Assembly: GCA_030141605.1 (NCBI GenBank)
Contig: JAQGDQ010000164.1
Location: 10,001 to 74,000, forward strand
DNA length: 64,000 nucleotides
Direction: 5' to 3'
From: Tubiluchus corallicola
Taxonomy: Eukaryota; Priapulida; Priapulimorpha; Priapulimorphida; Tubiluchidae
Both the position numbers and the translations under genes were made by a program. Shown here in pieces: positions 1 through 13,500 of this stretch (position 1 is its first letter; every line of letters starts with the position of its first letter). A model generated the notes under the pieces. The model was not told the origin of the DNA and did no database searches. It was given only the letters and a program-made list of their open reading frames with translations.

Positions 1-1088
1 GCTGTATACGCGTGTATACTACATGAGTTGACGCTGGCTGTATACGCGTGTATACTACATGAGTTGACGCTGGCTGTATACGCGTGTATACTACATGAGT
101 TGACGCTGGCTGTATACGCGTGTACACTACATGAGTTGACGCTGGCTGTATACGCGTGTATACTACATGAGTTGACGCTGGCTGTATACGCGTGTATACT
201 ACATGAGTTGACGCTGGCTGTATACGCGTGTATACTACATGAGTTGACGCTGGCTGTATACGCGTGTACACTACATGAGTTGACGCTGGCTGTATACGCG
301 TGTATACTACATGAGTTGACGCTGGCTGTATACGCGTGTATACTACATGAGTTGACGCTGGCTGTATACGCGTGTATACTACATGAGTTGACGCTGGCTG
401 TATACGCGTGTACACTACATGAGTTGACGCTGGCTGTATACGCGTGTATACTACATGAGTTGACGCTGGCTGTATACGCGTGTATACTACATGAGTTGAC
501 GCTGGCTGTATACGCGTGTATACTACATGAGTTGACGCTGGCTGTATACGCGTGTACACTACATGAGTTGACGCTGGCTGTATACGCGTGTATACTACAT
601 GAGTTGACGCTGGCTGTATACGCGTGTATACTACATGAGTTGACGCTGGCTGTATACGCGTGTATACTACATGAGTTGACGCTGGCTGTATACGCGTGTA
701 CTACATGAGTTGACGCTGGTGTACTACATGAGTTGACGCTGGCTGTATACGCGTGTATACTACATGAGTTGACGCTGGCTGTATACGCGTGTATACTACA
801 TGAGTTGACGCTGGCTGTATACGCGTGTTTACTACATGAGTTGACGCTGGCTGTATACGCGTGTATACTACATGAGTTGACGCTGGCTGTATACGCGTGT
901 ATACTACATGAGTGACGCTGGCTGTATACGCGTGTATACTACATGAGTGACGCTGGCTGTATACGCGTGTATACTACATGAGTTGACGCTGGCTGTATAC
1001 GCGTGTATACTACATGAGTTGACGCTGGCTGTATACGCGTGTATACTACATGAGTTGACGCTGGCTGTATACGCGTGTACACTACATG
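1..1088. repeat. 36-bp tandem satellite with 144-bp higher-order period
   Basis: About 30 head-to-tail copies of a 36-bp unit containing GTATACGCGTGTATAC and ending ATGAGTTGACG. The array runs off the left edge. Every fourth unit between about 120 and 560 carries a T-to-C change (TGTACACTAC at 121, 265, 409 and 553), giving an exact 144-bp higher-order spacing. At the next expected position (697) the unit has a 2-bp deletion, followed by a shortened unit. Because 36 is a multiple of 3, the array stays open and yields a fake 12-residue repeat protein, which I do not believe is translated. The unit core is a near-perfect inverted repeat (GTATAC, GCGT, GTATAC). Confidence 0.97.
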
Positions 1089-1515
1089 TACTGAGGAGCT
1101 CATAATTCCTCATTTGTTTTTAATTTTGTTAAATTAATAGCAGGGTTGGTTATCGGATATTTAATGATCTATGATAGTCATGATACTTTGGTGGCTTATT
1201 ACTTATACACCGTAGTATTGCGGCCAAATATTTTCTATTTGCTAATTTTTCAATTTTTTTATTTTTTACATTTCTTTACAATTTTTTTGAACCTTTTACA
1301 ATTTTTCAAATATTTAATATTTATATATTATCATAAAATTTATATTTCTTGATTAATTATTTAGAAATATAAAACAACGTCCGTATGCAATATGACAGAA
1401 GCGTTATGTCAAACAAGAATCACAAATACGTAAACATATCCGCACTGCCATAAGCACTTGCAAGCTACTGGATCAGGTTACACTGCTCCAGCTTATATAG
1501 GTATCTGGCAATGCT
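1089..1515. other. AT-rich unique DNA, no gene seen
   Basis: Flank of the satellite, with T-rich and A-rich runs around 1220-1370. The only open frame (about 68 codons, 1146-1352) is a low-complexity Phe/Tyr/Leu translation of T-rich DNA, and no splice or domain signal supports it. Confidence 0.5.
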
Positions 1516-1740
1516 GCTGACCAATGGTTTGTCAATGTTGACCAATGGGCGGAGGACGTCACCATAATTGTAATAATAGCACAGAAAAGCGTATATAGGC
1601 AGTATTAGAAGGCTGCAGAATATAGTTGCACAGAGTTGAGAAGTGAGTTTTTGTTCTTCAACAAACTATACGATCACACTTTATTCACGAGTTCGACGTT
1701 TCTATACTCTAAAGTAAAGAACTACAACTCAGTAGAATAA
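1516..1740 (+). promoter_or_regulatory. Promoter-like cluster, possibly from an LTR
   Basis: Two CCAAT boxes (1521-1525 and 1542-1546), a GC box GGGCGG (1547-1552), a CRE-like GACGTCA (1555-1561) and a TATA box TATATAG (1592-1598) appear in the canonical order and spacing for a Pol II core promoter on the plus strand, predicting a start near 1620-1630. I cannot identify a downstream first exon. A single dense promoter block without a gene is also what a solo LTR looks like, but no matching second copy lies in the window. Confidence 0.35.
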
Positions 1741-2124
1741 CGACACGCAAACTAAATCAAGAGACATTTATTCATCCTTCAGTCAAAATTCATGCAGAAA
1801 TTTAATTCATCATGTCTACACAAATAATAAGACTACTATTAGATAGTTCCGTGACTAGATACATAATTTAGTTTACCAAAATCTCAGCTGGGTCAAGAAT
1901 TCTAACAACTTATGCGAAACAGCAATTATTGCACTAGCAACTCACCAGTCTGCCACAGAACTCTAATGCAAGGGCTTAGAGTAAGAGAAGCAAGGGGTAT
2001 ATTTTTGTAGAGTTTCTTATTGTAGATTTATTCATAGAATTTTGTTATCAGTTGGCAGGCACGTGTACAATTTAATGTTTACTTTTATGGCTGATTTTTG
2101 CAACAAAAACAACAACTGAACCAG

Positions 2125-3169
<1,045 letters not shown>

Positions 3170-3479
3170 TCATATAACCTTATTACTAAGTAATAATAAT
3201 AACCCATTATTATTATTACTTGTTACTATTACTTATTACTAACCTTATTGCCAAACCTCCGATGCACTGTAGCCCAAATTTCTTAGACTCACCCAAGTGC
3301 TCAGTCAATCAGAATGCGACTAACTGGATGACTTGAGGCTTGGTATGCTACATTTTGATAAGTAATGTTGTTTTCCTTTAAAGAAAAGGCCAAGCCTTCT
3401 AGCAAGTTAGGCTTATTTCAATGTTCGCGAAAAATATTAGAAGGGTTTAGTAAAAAGATTACAATAAGCGCCTAATTAC

Positions 3480-4690
3480 AATAAAAATAATCTAGAAAAA
3501 GACATAACAAGTATAAATGCAGCATTTAACTATTTTGGTTTAAAAATGAATGATGATAAGACAGAATTTATGGTAATATCACCCAAATCAAATGACATTA
3601 CTTCTTCTAATGCAACACTAAAAGTGGGTGACTGTTCCATAGAACAAGCAAAAACTGTAAAATTTTTAGGCATTACTGTCGATAATAAACTCACTTGGGA
3701 TGAACAGTTTCATCAAATACACAACAAGATGGCATTAAGCACGACATTCTTACGCCAAACCAGAGGCCATCTAACCAAGAAAACAAAAATTCTCATCTAC
3801 AAAAGTCTAATATTACCACATTATCTATATGGTTGCACTTTACTTCAAAACGTTAAATGTGAAAACTTTAGAAAACTAAATACAATGCAAAACTACGCAC
3901 TTAGATTAATTCATGGCTACTCTAACAAAACTGCTAAACAACATGCTGCTTCTGCAACAAGCTTAAGAACGTCCACAAAAATCCCAATATTAGAAGCCTA
4001 TCGAGATTACAAAACACTGATATTTCTTTATAAATATATCAATAAACTGAGCATTCCATTTATAAACAATCCCTTAGCATTCATTACTGATACCACTTTA
4101 AACACTAGAACATACAATTTAAAGCAAATTACAGTAAACAATAAATTTGGAAATAACTCTATATATCAAAACAGGCCATACATTTATGGAACTTACTACC
4201 CAGTGAAATAAAACAAATAGAATCTCTCCACCACTTTAAAAACAAATTAAAAGAATATCAATATAACAGGTTTCAACTTCCACATTGTGCATCTGATACT
4301 AATTACACAGACTCCACTTTCATCTACCCCCGCCCCTGACTCCATATAACGATTAAACATGAATTTTTTAAAAAAAAAATTATGTAATGTAATACGTGTT
4401 ATGTTAGTTTTGTAATGTCAAATGTATATATAGTGTAAAATATGTCATGTAAAATTTAATGTACTTTCGTAAAATTGTTTTGTAAAAATATTTTAATATG
4501 GTGTTTGTAAATATGTTCATTTATTGTATATAGTTTTGCACTTTAGTTTTTTTAGTATGCACTGGACGCATTTGTCTTGAACAGTGTGGTTATTTTAACA
4601 TTACGCTGAGGCTTAACCAATTTTATTATAATGAGTGAACTATTTTTTATGACAAATAAAGAATTAATATATATATATATATATAAGTAA
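3480..4690 (+). mobile_element. 5'-truncated non-LTR retrotransposon, RT C-terminal end plus 3' tail
   Basis: An open frame from about 3480 through 4211 reads as the palm/thumb end of a non-LTR reverse transcriptase. It shows an N-x-x-KTE motif near 3546-3567, a VKFLGI-x-VD-x-LTW block near 3655-3700 and an IYKSLI-x-PHYLYGC block near 3800-3836, all typical of Jockey/CR1/I-like ORF2. Near 4180 the frame shifts by one base: a characteristic WNLLPSEIK motif continues in another frame from about 4186 to a stop near 4338. An A-rich and T-rich 3' region follows, with an AATAAA-like signal and a (TA)n tail at about 4660-4686. The endonuclease and the RT catalytic core are absent. It is a dead copy. 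Confidence 0.85.
3546..4211 (+). pseudogene. Reverse transcriptase fragment (non-LTR ORF2 C-terminus)
   Basis: Longest open part (221 codons) of the retroelement remnant described at 3480-4690. It has no real start codon: coding similarity continues upstream of its first ATG. It ends early because of the frameshift. The catalytic aspartate motif of the RT is not included, so this piece cannot be functional. Confidence 0.8.
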
Positions 4691-6921
4691 CTAATAAAAT
4701 CACGAATCATTAAAGTCGCGATCACTTCATGCTTGAGCGCTCTCATTTTCAACGCCCATCCTTCTAACGACAACATTCGTCTTGACTCTTCACTGTTAAT
4801 CTTCACCAAAAGTATATTAAGTTTTTACAAAAAGAATAGATAGCTAATTTTGTACTATTTCTGCGCGAACATTAGGTAAGCTGCAAAAGTTTGAATTAGT
4901 TTGAGCAGCGGCCGCGTTAATGGAAAGCCAGTTTAAGCCACCCACGCAAAGTCGCGAAGTCTCCCAGTTAAGTCATGATTTAGAAGTGAATGGCGGCAAC
5001 CATCAAGCCTGAGAATTTCTATTCAGAGGTAGTATGTTAGATTTATGCTTTATAGGCAGTTCTTTGCAATTTTTTGTTATATTTTTATGAGTTTAAGTGA
5101 TAACAGTAAAATAAACGCAACATACTAAGTAACTTGTCCCCTCTTTTAATATTTGAATTTTTATGCAGTTAACTGTACAAACCTGCTAATACTTCGTAAC
5201 TGTGTAAAGGCGGTGGTGAAACATCGACGGTGCAATACTATATTTTGTTTTCTCAAGAAAGGAAATACTGAAATACTATGAATCTTGCAAATAATACTAT
5301 TTTGTTACACATGGACGAGCAGGTCTCGATGCTTTACAATCGATCAGTGACAATCAATAACAGATTTTACTATTTAATTAATTAAGCTAATAACTTGATG
5401 GAATTGTCTAATTTGATAAAATGGTTTATTTGCTTTGACTGCCTAACTTCGTACAGAGTGCGAACTCTTACATTTTGTGTGCATATTTTTATATCTGAAA
5501 CATATCTGAGACTTTTATACAGAACCGATTTACTAAGTTTTTGTTGTTAATATATACTGATCAACATTGGGAATAAGATAATATCTGAATCTTGTAACTC
5601 TATCTTGTTTGCAATTTTACGGCAACCTGAAAAAGTGGACATATGATCAGTAGAATTTATTCGGTGTAGACAGTTCTGCTTTGGCTTCAAACTTTATTTG
5701 CAACATTTACAAAGTTACTCTGTTTGAGTTCGCTGTCATTTCCCTATGTTTAAAGGTTACTAAACACATAATCAAGTTTAGTTGAGTTAGATTTCATTTC
5801 AGACATTTTTGTCCAATGTTCGCAAGGCGTAGCTTAGCACAGGTTTCTGATTTGCTTACAATGATTTGATTTTTTTGTAATATCATTATTATGCATTGTG
5901 TAAAATTATTGCACATAAGCCTTCATATAACTACAGGACTAATATAATAATACGTAATATTTATGTGTTGATTTATTTATTTATTCACATACATTTTTTC
6001 GTACCATGAAATGTCAAAACAAAGCAAAAGCAAATTCTTATGATCTGATCATTGGTGAAAATTGAGAAAGTGAATGAGCGAATAAGAGGCTAATAAAGGA
6101 AAGAAACAAAAAACTTTGCTGCGGACAACGTTACAGGAAGCTAGTAGTGTACTGTTAAAAATAACAGAATGTGATATTTTAGAATCTGATTAACCATTAA
6201 AACGCATTCCGAAGTTAACTGAACGAAGTACCCACTATATACATGTAATTTGAAACTATACAAGCTGGTTTTATACTTTAAAAAAAAATTAATTTGGTTC
6301 CACTACGTAGCCCCTGTATGTTGTAAAAGGTTTTGTTGCGTTTGTTCTGCAAAATTTTATGGAGTAATCATTTAAATTCATATTGTATTCTTCTGATGTT
6401 TGCTTTAAAAAGATTGTCATAAAACTAAATGAAACATTCGTTTTAAATCTGTACGCAGCAGTATTTAATTTCATAAAAGTCAATTAATGTCGACATGTTG
6501 TTACTTTTATCGTTGAATTTAGAGTTGTTTTATGGACATTGTTTGTAAACTAATTTTAGTTAATTGACAGCGGTACATATAAATTTTACGTGCAATAATT
6601 TGATTCTTTAATATACTCTGATGCCCCACAAAATTTAATATTACAATAAGACAAATATAAAATAACAAACTAGTAGACTATTTAATAGGTTCTTATATCA
6701 TGATTTCGTTTGCTTCTGTGTGAAGAGCTCGGTAATCCTGTTAAAGAATTGTAGCTGCTGCATTTACTGCTCATGTCTACTGAATTGACGTTCTTGTACT
6801 ATTAAAATTTTCACCTGTATTTCATTCAGTAACAATTGTGCACCTTTATTTGCCGATTTTTGTTGATTTCTTGTTTATGTTTAGGCAAGACAAAGCTGAA
6901 CTTTTATAATTTCGTAAGAGC
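4691..6921. other. AT-rich intergenic DNA, no gene seen
   Basis: Only short, low-complexity frames on either strand. I found no conserved motif, splice-bounded exon or repeat array. TTTATT at about 6846 (AATAAA on the minus strand) is a plausible polyadenylation signal for the exon at 6922-7025. Confidence 0.5.
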
Positions 6922-7025
6922 TTATTCCTTCGTTTTTTCTTGTTTCTTATCCTTACGTCTTTGAATCTTTCTTTCTTGCTCAGCCTCTTTCCGCATCTGG
7001 TCGTGTCTTAAACTATAATTCGCTT
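6922..7025 (-). CDS. Terminal coding exon of an unidentified gene (Lys/Arg/Glu-rich C-terminus)
   Basis: On the minus strand an acceptor (CAATTTAG at about 7026-7033) is followed by two bases that complete a codon, then 33 sense codons and TAA at 6922-6924. The peptide is a highly charged helix ending in the motif RKEAEQERKIQRRKDKKQEK, with codon use unlike random AT-rich DNA. An AATAAA on the same strand lies about 75 bp downstream. The helix suits a nuclear, nucleolar or ribosome-associated tail, but I do not recognise the family. Upstream exons were not located with confidence. The decayed modules at 7085-7600 may be related duplications. It could be the last exon of a live gene or a fossil. 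Confidence 0.45.
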
Positions 7026-7084
7026 CTAAATTGATTCGGCAACAAATCACAAATAGGCTCATAGTTTCTCTACGTACATTGATT

Positions 7085-7600
7085 CGAACTGACATCAGCC
7101 TTCAAGCTCAACTAATCTTTGTTTTTTGCTTTCCTACAATAAATGTACAGGACGGATCAAAAAAGAGCCCGAAACAATCAAGGAAAACAACTGCATGAAC
7201 AACGAAGATTATACCCTGTTTTCCTACAATAAATTTATAAGATTAGTAAAAAATAGAAACAAAATTACATGAGTTCATAAATATTTTGCACAATTTGTAA
7301 AGACGAAATGATTTCTGTAGAAAAAATGCTTTGTGCTAGCCACTAAGCTCAACTAATCTCTGTTGTTCTTCATTTTTTAAAACACTTTAGGCGAAAGTAA
7401 TCACCTAGAATGTTTTGTCTGAGCCTCTAAGCTCATTTACGTTTTTGTTTTGCTTTAATACAATACTACTACAGATACTACTACTAATACAGCAACCCAA
7501 AAACAGGAGCTTAATATACTGAACTAAAAGTGTTTTGCATGAATCATGAAGCTCACTCATTTTTTGTTCTTCCCTTTTCTACGATATTTCCACGGAGAAA
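7085..7600 (-). repeat. Four diverged copies of a ~60-bp exon-like module
   Basis: Four related segments (about 7087-7145, 7322-7380, 7408-7475, 7530-7590) share a minus-strand core similar to ACAAAGATTAGTTGAGCTT. Two of them (7087 and 7408) are preceded by TATTGTA, and the 7530 copy by a TATCGTAG acceptor-like sequence. The 7530-7590 copy is open and reads as a KREEQKMSEL-type helix; the others have stops. They could be tandemly duplicated exons in decay or just a dispersed repeat. Confidence 0.35.
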
Positions 7601-7704
7601 CTATGAAGCAAGATGACCGGCTATAATGAAATAAAACAACAATTACTACATTTTTGTAATAAGACAAACCTAAACGAAAACAATTAAATGCGAGAAAATT
7701 TGCG

Positions 7705-7790
7705 ACTGTGCTGGATTTGAACCTGTGACTTCGAAATAATAGTTGGTTTATTCCATCATTACTTGGCGATTTCGTGGTTAAGAGTAATAA
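7705..7790 (-). mobile_element. tRNA-like SINE head
   Basis: The minus strand contains a consensus Pol III B box (GGTTCAAATCC, plus coordinates 7712-7722) with a degenerate A-box-like segment about 45 bp upstream near 7775. The arms do not pair into a full cloverleaf, so a functional tRNA is unlikely. A tRNA-derived SINE head is the better reading. Confidence 0.4.
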
Positions 7791-7799
7791 ATGCAGGCC

Positions 7800-8340
7800 T
7801 AAGACAACCCCATTCCTTTTCCCAATTTCAATGAATTACAGCCAGTTTTAAACACTAAACATATAAATACAGGCTAACTATAACTAGTTAAACTGCACCC
7901 TGGCCCTGGTCCGTTCTTTATAAAGTTGACTGTTCTTTATAAATCTTTATCATTGATTCTTAGCCAGTTGGCGGAATCGTGAAATGGAAAAGCTTTATTT
8001 TAGCGCTCCTGTAAGCCACCAAAACTTATAAGCAAATTAGTTTAAACTTCTTTCCTCTACAATTAGTTTTACAAATTGTAACAGATCCGTCAATCATTAT
8101 CAATCTTCTGCATAGGTATTGGGCAAACTGAAGTGCAAATAAAATGGAAGAAAACCACGCAAACTATGCAAAAAGTTTGGCTTAGTAAGCATATTGAATG
8201 TAGCAAGTAACTTGTGTATTATTACATTCAAGGCAGGATTCTGACCTAAACTAAGGAAACTATGGCGCCCTCTCAGATGGAGCTACTCTCTAATTTGTTT
8301 GTACACGCCTCGAATATGTTTACTTGTGATATATTTCAAC
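7800..8340. other. Non-coding intergenic DNA
   Basis: No coding, RNA or repeat signal that I can support in this stretch. Confidence 0.4.
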
Positions 8341-8344
8341 AACA

Positions 8345-8470
8345 TTTGAATGCGCCCAATATTTCAAATAAAGGTCTTCAAAGAGGGGCCCTTATATCAA
8401 ATAAAGGACTCAAACAACGGCTCTCTGTCTCAAATAAAAGGCCTGAAACAGGCATCCTTTAGCTCAAATG
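8345..8470. repeat. Degenerate 33-34-bp minisatellite
   Basis: Three to four diverged units each beginning TCAAATAAA and separated by 33-34 bp. The period keeps one frame open as an SNK-containing pseudo-peptide; nothing else suggests coding. Confidence 0.7.
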
Positions 8471-10250
8471 AGAAACCACTTTAAAACTGGATTTTCAGAC
8501 TTCCTGGCCTTCTTTGTAAATTAGAAATTTTATTTTAAGTTATATGAATTATTCAGCAATGCAAAGTATGGGCCTCCAAGCTTGAGGGGCCGTAGGCTGC
8601 AGCCTATGCTAACCTATACGGTAATCAAGCCCTGATTTTATATTCCACGTGCTAATTAAGCCTTATTTTTCGCTACATACATTTGCGCTGTTTCTTGTAT
8701 TCTGTTATTCTGTATCTGTGAAACTGCATTTGTTTTGTCCTACTTGTACACACCGCACCGCCCCCCCCCCCCCAGGCCTACTTTAACAAATCAGGCGTGA
8801 GGCTCTATTGCAAATAACGAGACACCATTAGAATAAACGATGGCGTGATTCTTGATATGACTCGCCATGTTTACATCATATCGACCTTGCAAACAATCTA
8901 ATCAAGTTCGCCTGGTCCGATGTAATAGGCTGATCAATGATCACATTTGGGTCTGTGCGAAAAATCTCCTTTTCTCACTTATAGACCCTCAACCCTGATC
9001 AATTTTCCAGTATTTTCAACCAACAATCTGGATGTTAGCTTAGCAAGTTTGTATTTGAATGCCATAGTTCTTAATCATTGCATTAACTCTTTTCTATTTT
9101 AGCGCTGTAACATTTTCATACATAGCGAGATTAATCCAATAAATGTAATTTAAAGCAAAATCGGACCCAATCTTAAACTGTAGTTCAAAACAATCTACTC
9201 TTTAAAATATTGAAAGGGAACATACTATTTTTTCAAGAATGACTTACGTGAAAGAATTATTACCACACAAATATAATTTCGCCATCCGCCAGTTGGGCAG
9301 GCACTATCACCAAAACGCATTATACAAAAACAGGTGCTGTACCTCTCAGTTCAGATGCTTTAGTTTGTGACGAACTACACACGTTCGACAGCTAATGCGC
9401 AAGCACAGCGGTACATTTGAAATTTGAATTTTTATCTTAAAACTTGCCTAGTTTTAGTATACCACATTGAGTATCTTACAGTAGCACTGTACTTCAATTT
9501 TCACTTTCACAAACACGTGCAACACGCCTGTAAAATATTTTTGATGTTGAAAATTACGTTAGTTTGTGATGTCATCAATAGTTGGGCTCGCACGCCGTTA
9601 ATTAAGTTTTTAATAATTATTTAATGATCAGAAATGTTTTTGCAATATTAATCGTGTTAAAATTTATTGTATATTTATTACGGAAAATGGGGTAGTATAT
9701 GAAAAATCATCGTTCAAAACTGTTTGAGTTTTCTACCGTCTTCGCGTTTTTCCCTGATCATTTTTGGGCGTGACAAATAGCTGACCACGCCAGCCACGTT
9801 GTTCTAGGTCTAATAATTAATTTTACAATCTGCGGTACTTTCATATTTTGTAGCCACTCCTTCAATTAATAGTCTCTCTGCCACATAAAAAACTTTATCA
9901 TGTCTTGCAGTTTTAGCAAGAGATATAATTGTTTTCTCTCGTATTAGTGCCATTAAATAAAATTCCAGAATTTAAATAAAAAGCCAGAATTCTAAAATAA
10001 AAGAAATCTGCACTCAATTAAAGTAATCCAGCAAAAAGGTAGACAATGCTATGCCAGTGGTTTGTCAGCACCAGTCCCGGCAAATGTCTCTTCCTTCCGT
10101 TGCATTACGTACATACTTTATGTGCATTTATGTAAGTTACTGGCAAAGTGTGAAATTGTTCAGGTTTATTTGTTTGTTCGACAGTCTTTTCTTGTGTCTG
10201 AGAATTTATGTTCCTTCCTACGTCGTTCCCCTGGTTACAGGGGTTCTGGA
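8471..10250. other. Non-coding intergenic DNA with a poly-C run
   Basis: Contains a homopolymer of 14 C at about 8761-8774 and otherwise unique AT-rich sequence. The open frames here (60-76 codons) show no domain, splice or codon-use support. Confidence 0.45.
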
Positions 10251-10565
10251 TATGCTAATTGGACACAAACATTATGGATAAATAAATTATTTGGACACAG
10301 ACACTCTTGTACACAGAACATCTCGGACACAGACACTCTTTGACACAGAACATCTCGGACATAAGTAATTTAGATACATGGGTTATTTAGACACAAAGTA
10401 GTTTGGACACGTAAATTATTTGGTCGCATGGACTGTTGATGTGCTAAGTATTTCGGATATATAAGATATTTGGACATCAGGTTTTTTGGCCATGTAGGAC
10501 ATTTGGACACGAGGTAGTTTGGACACATAGATAATTTGGACTAAGCTGTTTGGACAAGATACCAT
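10251..10565. repeat. Degenerate ~18-19-bp repeat (TTGGACAC-type)
   Basis: About 14 diverged copies of a short unit built on ATTTGGACACA. Spacing varies around 18-20 bp. The divergence between copies implies an old array. Confidence 0.7.
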
Positions 10566-13500
10566 TTAGATTGGACTGGGACACGATACTATCTATAGTT
10601 TTATTCGGAAGTACACTTGTTGGCAAGCAGGCTAAAGTGGCGTTTACTTACCATCCGGCATGCGTAAGTGTTATGGGGGTACGGAATAGATCAAATTGGT
10701 TTCAATATGCATCCGATTATCAGACGTTATGCGTTATTTTTTTCTGCAGCTATTTCTTATTGATTTTTATTTCGCGGTTATTCGGCAGGTGGATAACGCA
10801 TAACGCATACGCATTCCGGATACTAGGTAAACGCCTAAGGCATGGAAACTGGCCCACCTGGTGACTTGTCACAGAACTAAAGCTAAATTCACTATCAATG
10901 AAACAATTAACTCCCCGATTTACTTGAACTGCTCGTTTAACTTATATAGAATATATATATAAGGTATGTATAGTTTCCTATGTATAGAATATATGGAAAA
11001 AATCAAATTTAATACGAATTATATTCCATTTACAAATTGCCTAAATCACTTTATTCATTGCATCTAATTCATACAAAATGCCCAGATAAAGTGTGAAACT
11101 GCCGCACTAAAAAGATTTATTCCACACTTTCCCCAAAATGTACGCATGTGTATATGAAATGACTAGGAATTTTATAAAATGTCAAAATTTTGCGCCTTGT
11201 CCGTAATATATAATTACACTACCCAAACCAGCAAAAGAATTTTGCGCCTAAATCCAACGCAACCCACATCTCAATGAGACGACACTAGATCAAGAGTTTA
11301 CGCTTGATATGCGTATCCTTGAGAATGGTGCAGTCGTTGAAAATGTGGCTCTGGAAGCCATATATGCAACCGGACAGCAACACCAGCCAAATAAAAATTA
11401 AACTCAGTAACAGATGAAGAACGGCCATTCGAAAAAGAAACCAAGACAGATGACATGTGTCATTTGTTAAATTTATAAGAAATTAAAAATCGTCTTACAT
11501 CAGTTGGCAGTTAAAAATGCGCCGACGTTTTTATCACAATGTTACAAGAACACAATGAAGGAATTGCTTGAAACTTACTACATTGATGTTACAGAAGCTC
11601 TTATACAAGCATTAATCAAAATTTTTAATTATTTCGCTAACATTCTTCTGAAGATTCGGAAGATTTAGTTTAACAAGTCAAAAAAGTAAATACATTCCGG
11701 AAAAAATTTCGTGTGTCACTATTGTTAAAATGTCTGCACTACTGCAAGTACTCTGTGACCACCATTTTCAATGTAAACTAGACGAAATCAGTTCTTCCAA
11801 CAGCTGATACACTTTCTCTTTTCCTTGAGGGATATTTTGTCCCAGCACTCAACAATTTTTGCCTTTAGATCTTCTGCATTAAACGATTCTGTGCGGCCGT
11901 CCTACACGAATTTCACACACGCAATCCAGAGGCTTTTTTGACAATAAATCTTTATGTTCCGTGTTGAAAACCATGATTTAAACTTCTTCATTCTTTTCCC
12001 ACCACGTATTGAATTCTTTTATTTGCCATCATGGCTCTTTTCCAATTGATGATTAGCTGACGATTACATTGTCTATAGTCGAGTGTCTGTTTACAGGCTT
12101 TGATAAAAAAATAGGCTTATTTGATTGTAAGTTGTTTATACATTTTGGGTTACTAATGTATTATTAAAGATTTTCTTGGTAACTAACTCAGTTCACAAGG
12201 ATATGTTACTCAAAATGAGTGTTCTGTATAACATTAATTTATGCTGATTAATACTCACTATTGAGTGTGCTAATCGCAAGCAGAAAAAAGTAAATAAAAC
12301 TGAAGAACAACTAAAATTATGTTCAAATTAATTAAAAGAGAAGAAAGGGAATTGCAAAGTAAAAAAAACTTTATTTACAAAGTTATATTACCTATCATTA
12401 CGTATCCGTTTGAAATAGTTGTGTATTGGAAAAGAAAATTCTTAGTACAAAATGGACCACTGCCATCTCAGATGTTAATCTGAGACAAGATTAAATAATT
12501 TATACTTTTTCTTAGTTCGTGAAGTGTGCGCTACGAATGATCTTATTATTTTTTCAAAAATTATACAATGTTATCTAAACTTCCTTCAAAACCGACCTAT
12601 CGCCACATGTTTGCCATATGGTCAGCCAATGCTGTTACTAGATTGTCACAAAATGGGAAAAACATTGTCAAAAAATATTGGTACAATGTTATGACAAGTT
12701 CGCATTTCCATATCTTACCCATAATGGCCAACAATATAAGTCGAATATTTGCAAAAATGTTCTGAGAATACTAGTACAATATTATCTTGCTGCCAGAATC
12801 ACTTTATCATTTACTCTCATTTACTATCTTGTAATGTAAATAGTCTAATGTACAAGAGATAGCAACTGTCATTATAATATTGTAATAAAACAGAAATTTT
12901 GCGTTTATTTATTAAAAATGAACACTTGCGACTGCTAGTTTGCTCGTCAGCACTTTTGCCGAGTACGTTATTGATTTAAATTCGCCATCAGCACATTTAC
13001 AAGAAAAAGTGCTCGGCTCATTATTCAACGAAAACTCAAAATTGCACTTTTCAAAATTTATCGTATACATTTTTACATGGAAAACAGGCTTACACGGACA
13101 CGAATTCAAGGCAAAAACTTTGCTTTCTACGCGCCATCAAATTACTGCGACAGATGGTAAAATATTAATCTAACAGGATGAAATAGTTGCTAACTAGCTA
13201 TTAATTGCATTGAATGCAATTAGTGGAACAGATTGTGACATGTATCGTAGCAACAGAAGATGAGATTAGTTTATTAGTGGATCTAGACAGCATGAAATTC
13301 TTATAAAAGCACTGTACTAAACGGCGCAACGAATTACTTATAACAAATAGTAGTAAATCATGAGCTCTAACGTGCCTCGGTTACCTGTATTGTAATAGTC
13401 TCCACACTCACTTAAACGGCTTTGAAAATTGGGATTATGTAACGCAAAACAATCAAAGCAATCATTATGAAGCTATTTACAGAATGCAAATCTTTGTACA

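Noticed and set aside
28-708. 226-codon repeat protein in the 36-bp satellite
   Set aside because: Open only because the unit length is a multiple of three; it breaks where a unit is deleted and has no promoter, signal or domain.
7705-7790. Functional tRNA gene
   Set aside because: The B box is good, but the acceptor and anticodon stems do not pair.
10550-10864. 104-codon plus-strand frame with hydrophobic segments
   Set aside because: No homology-like motif, no splice context, and it starts inside a degenerate repeat.
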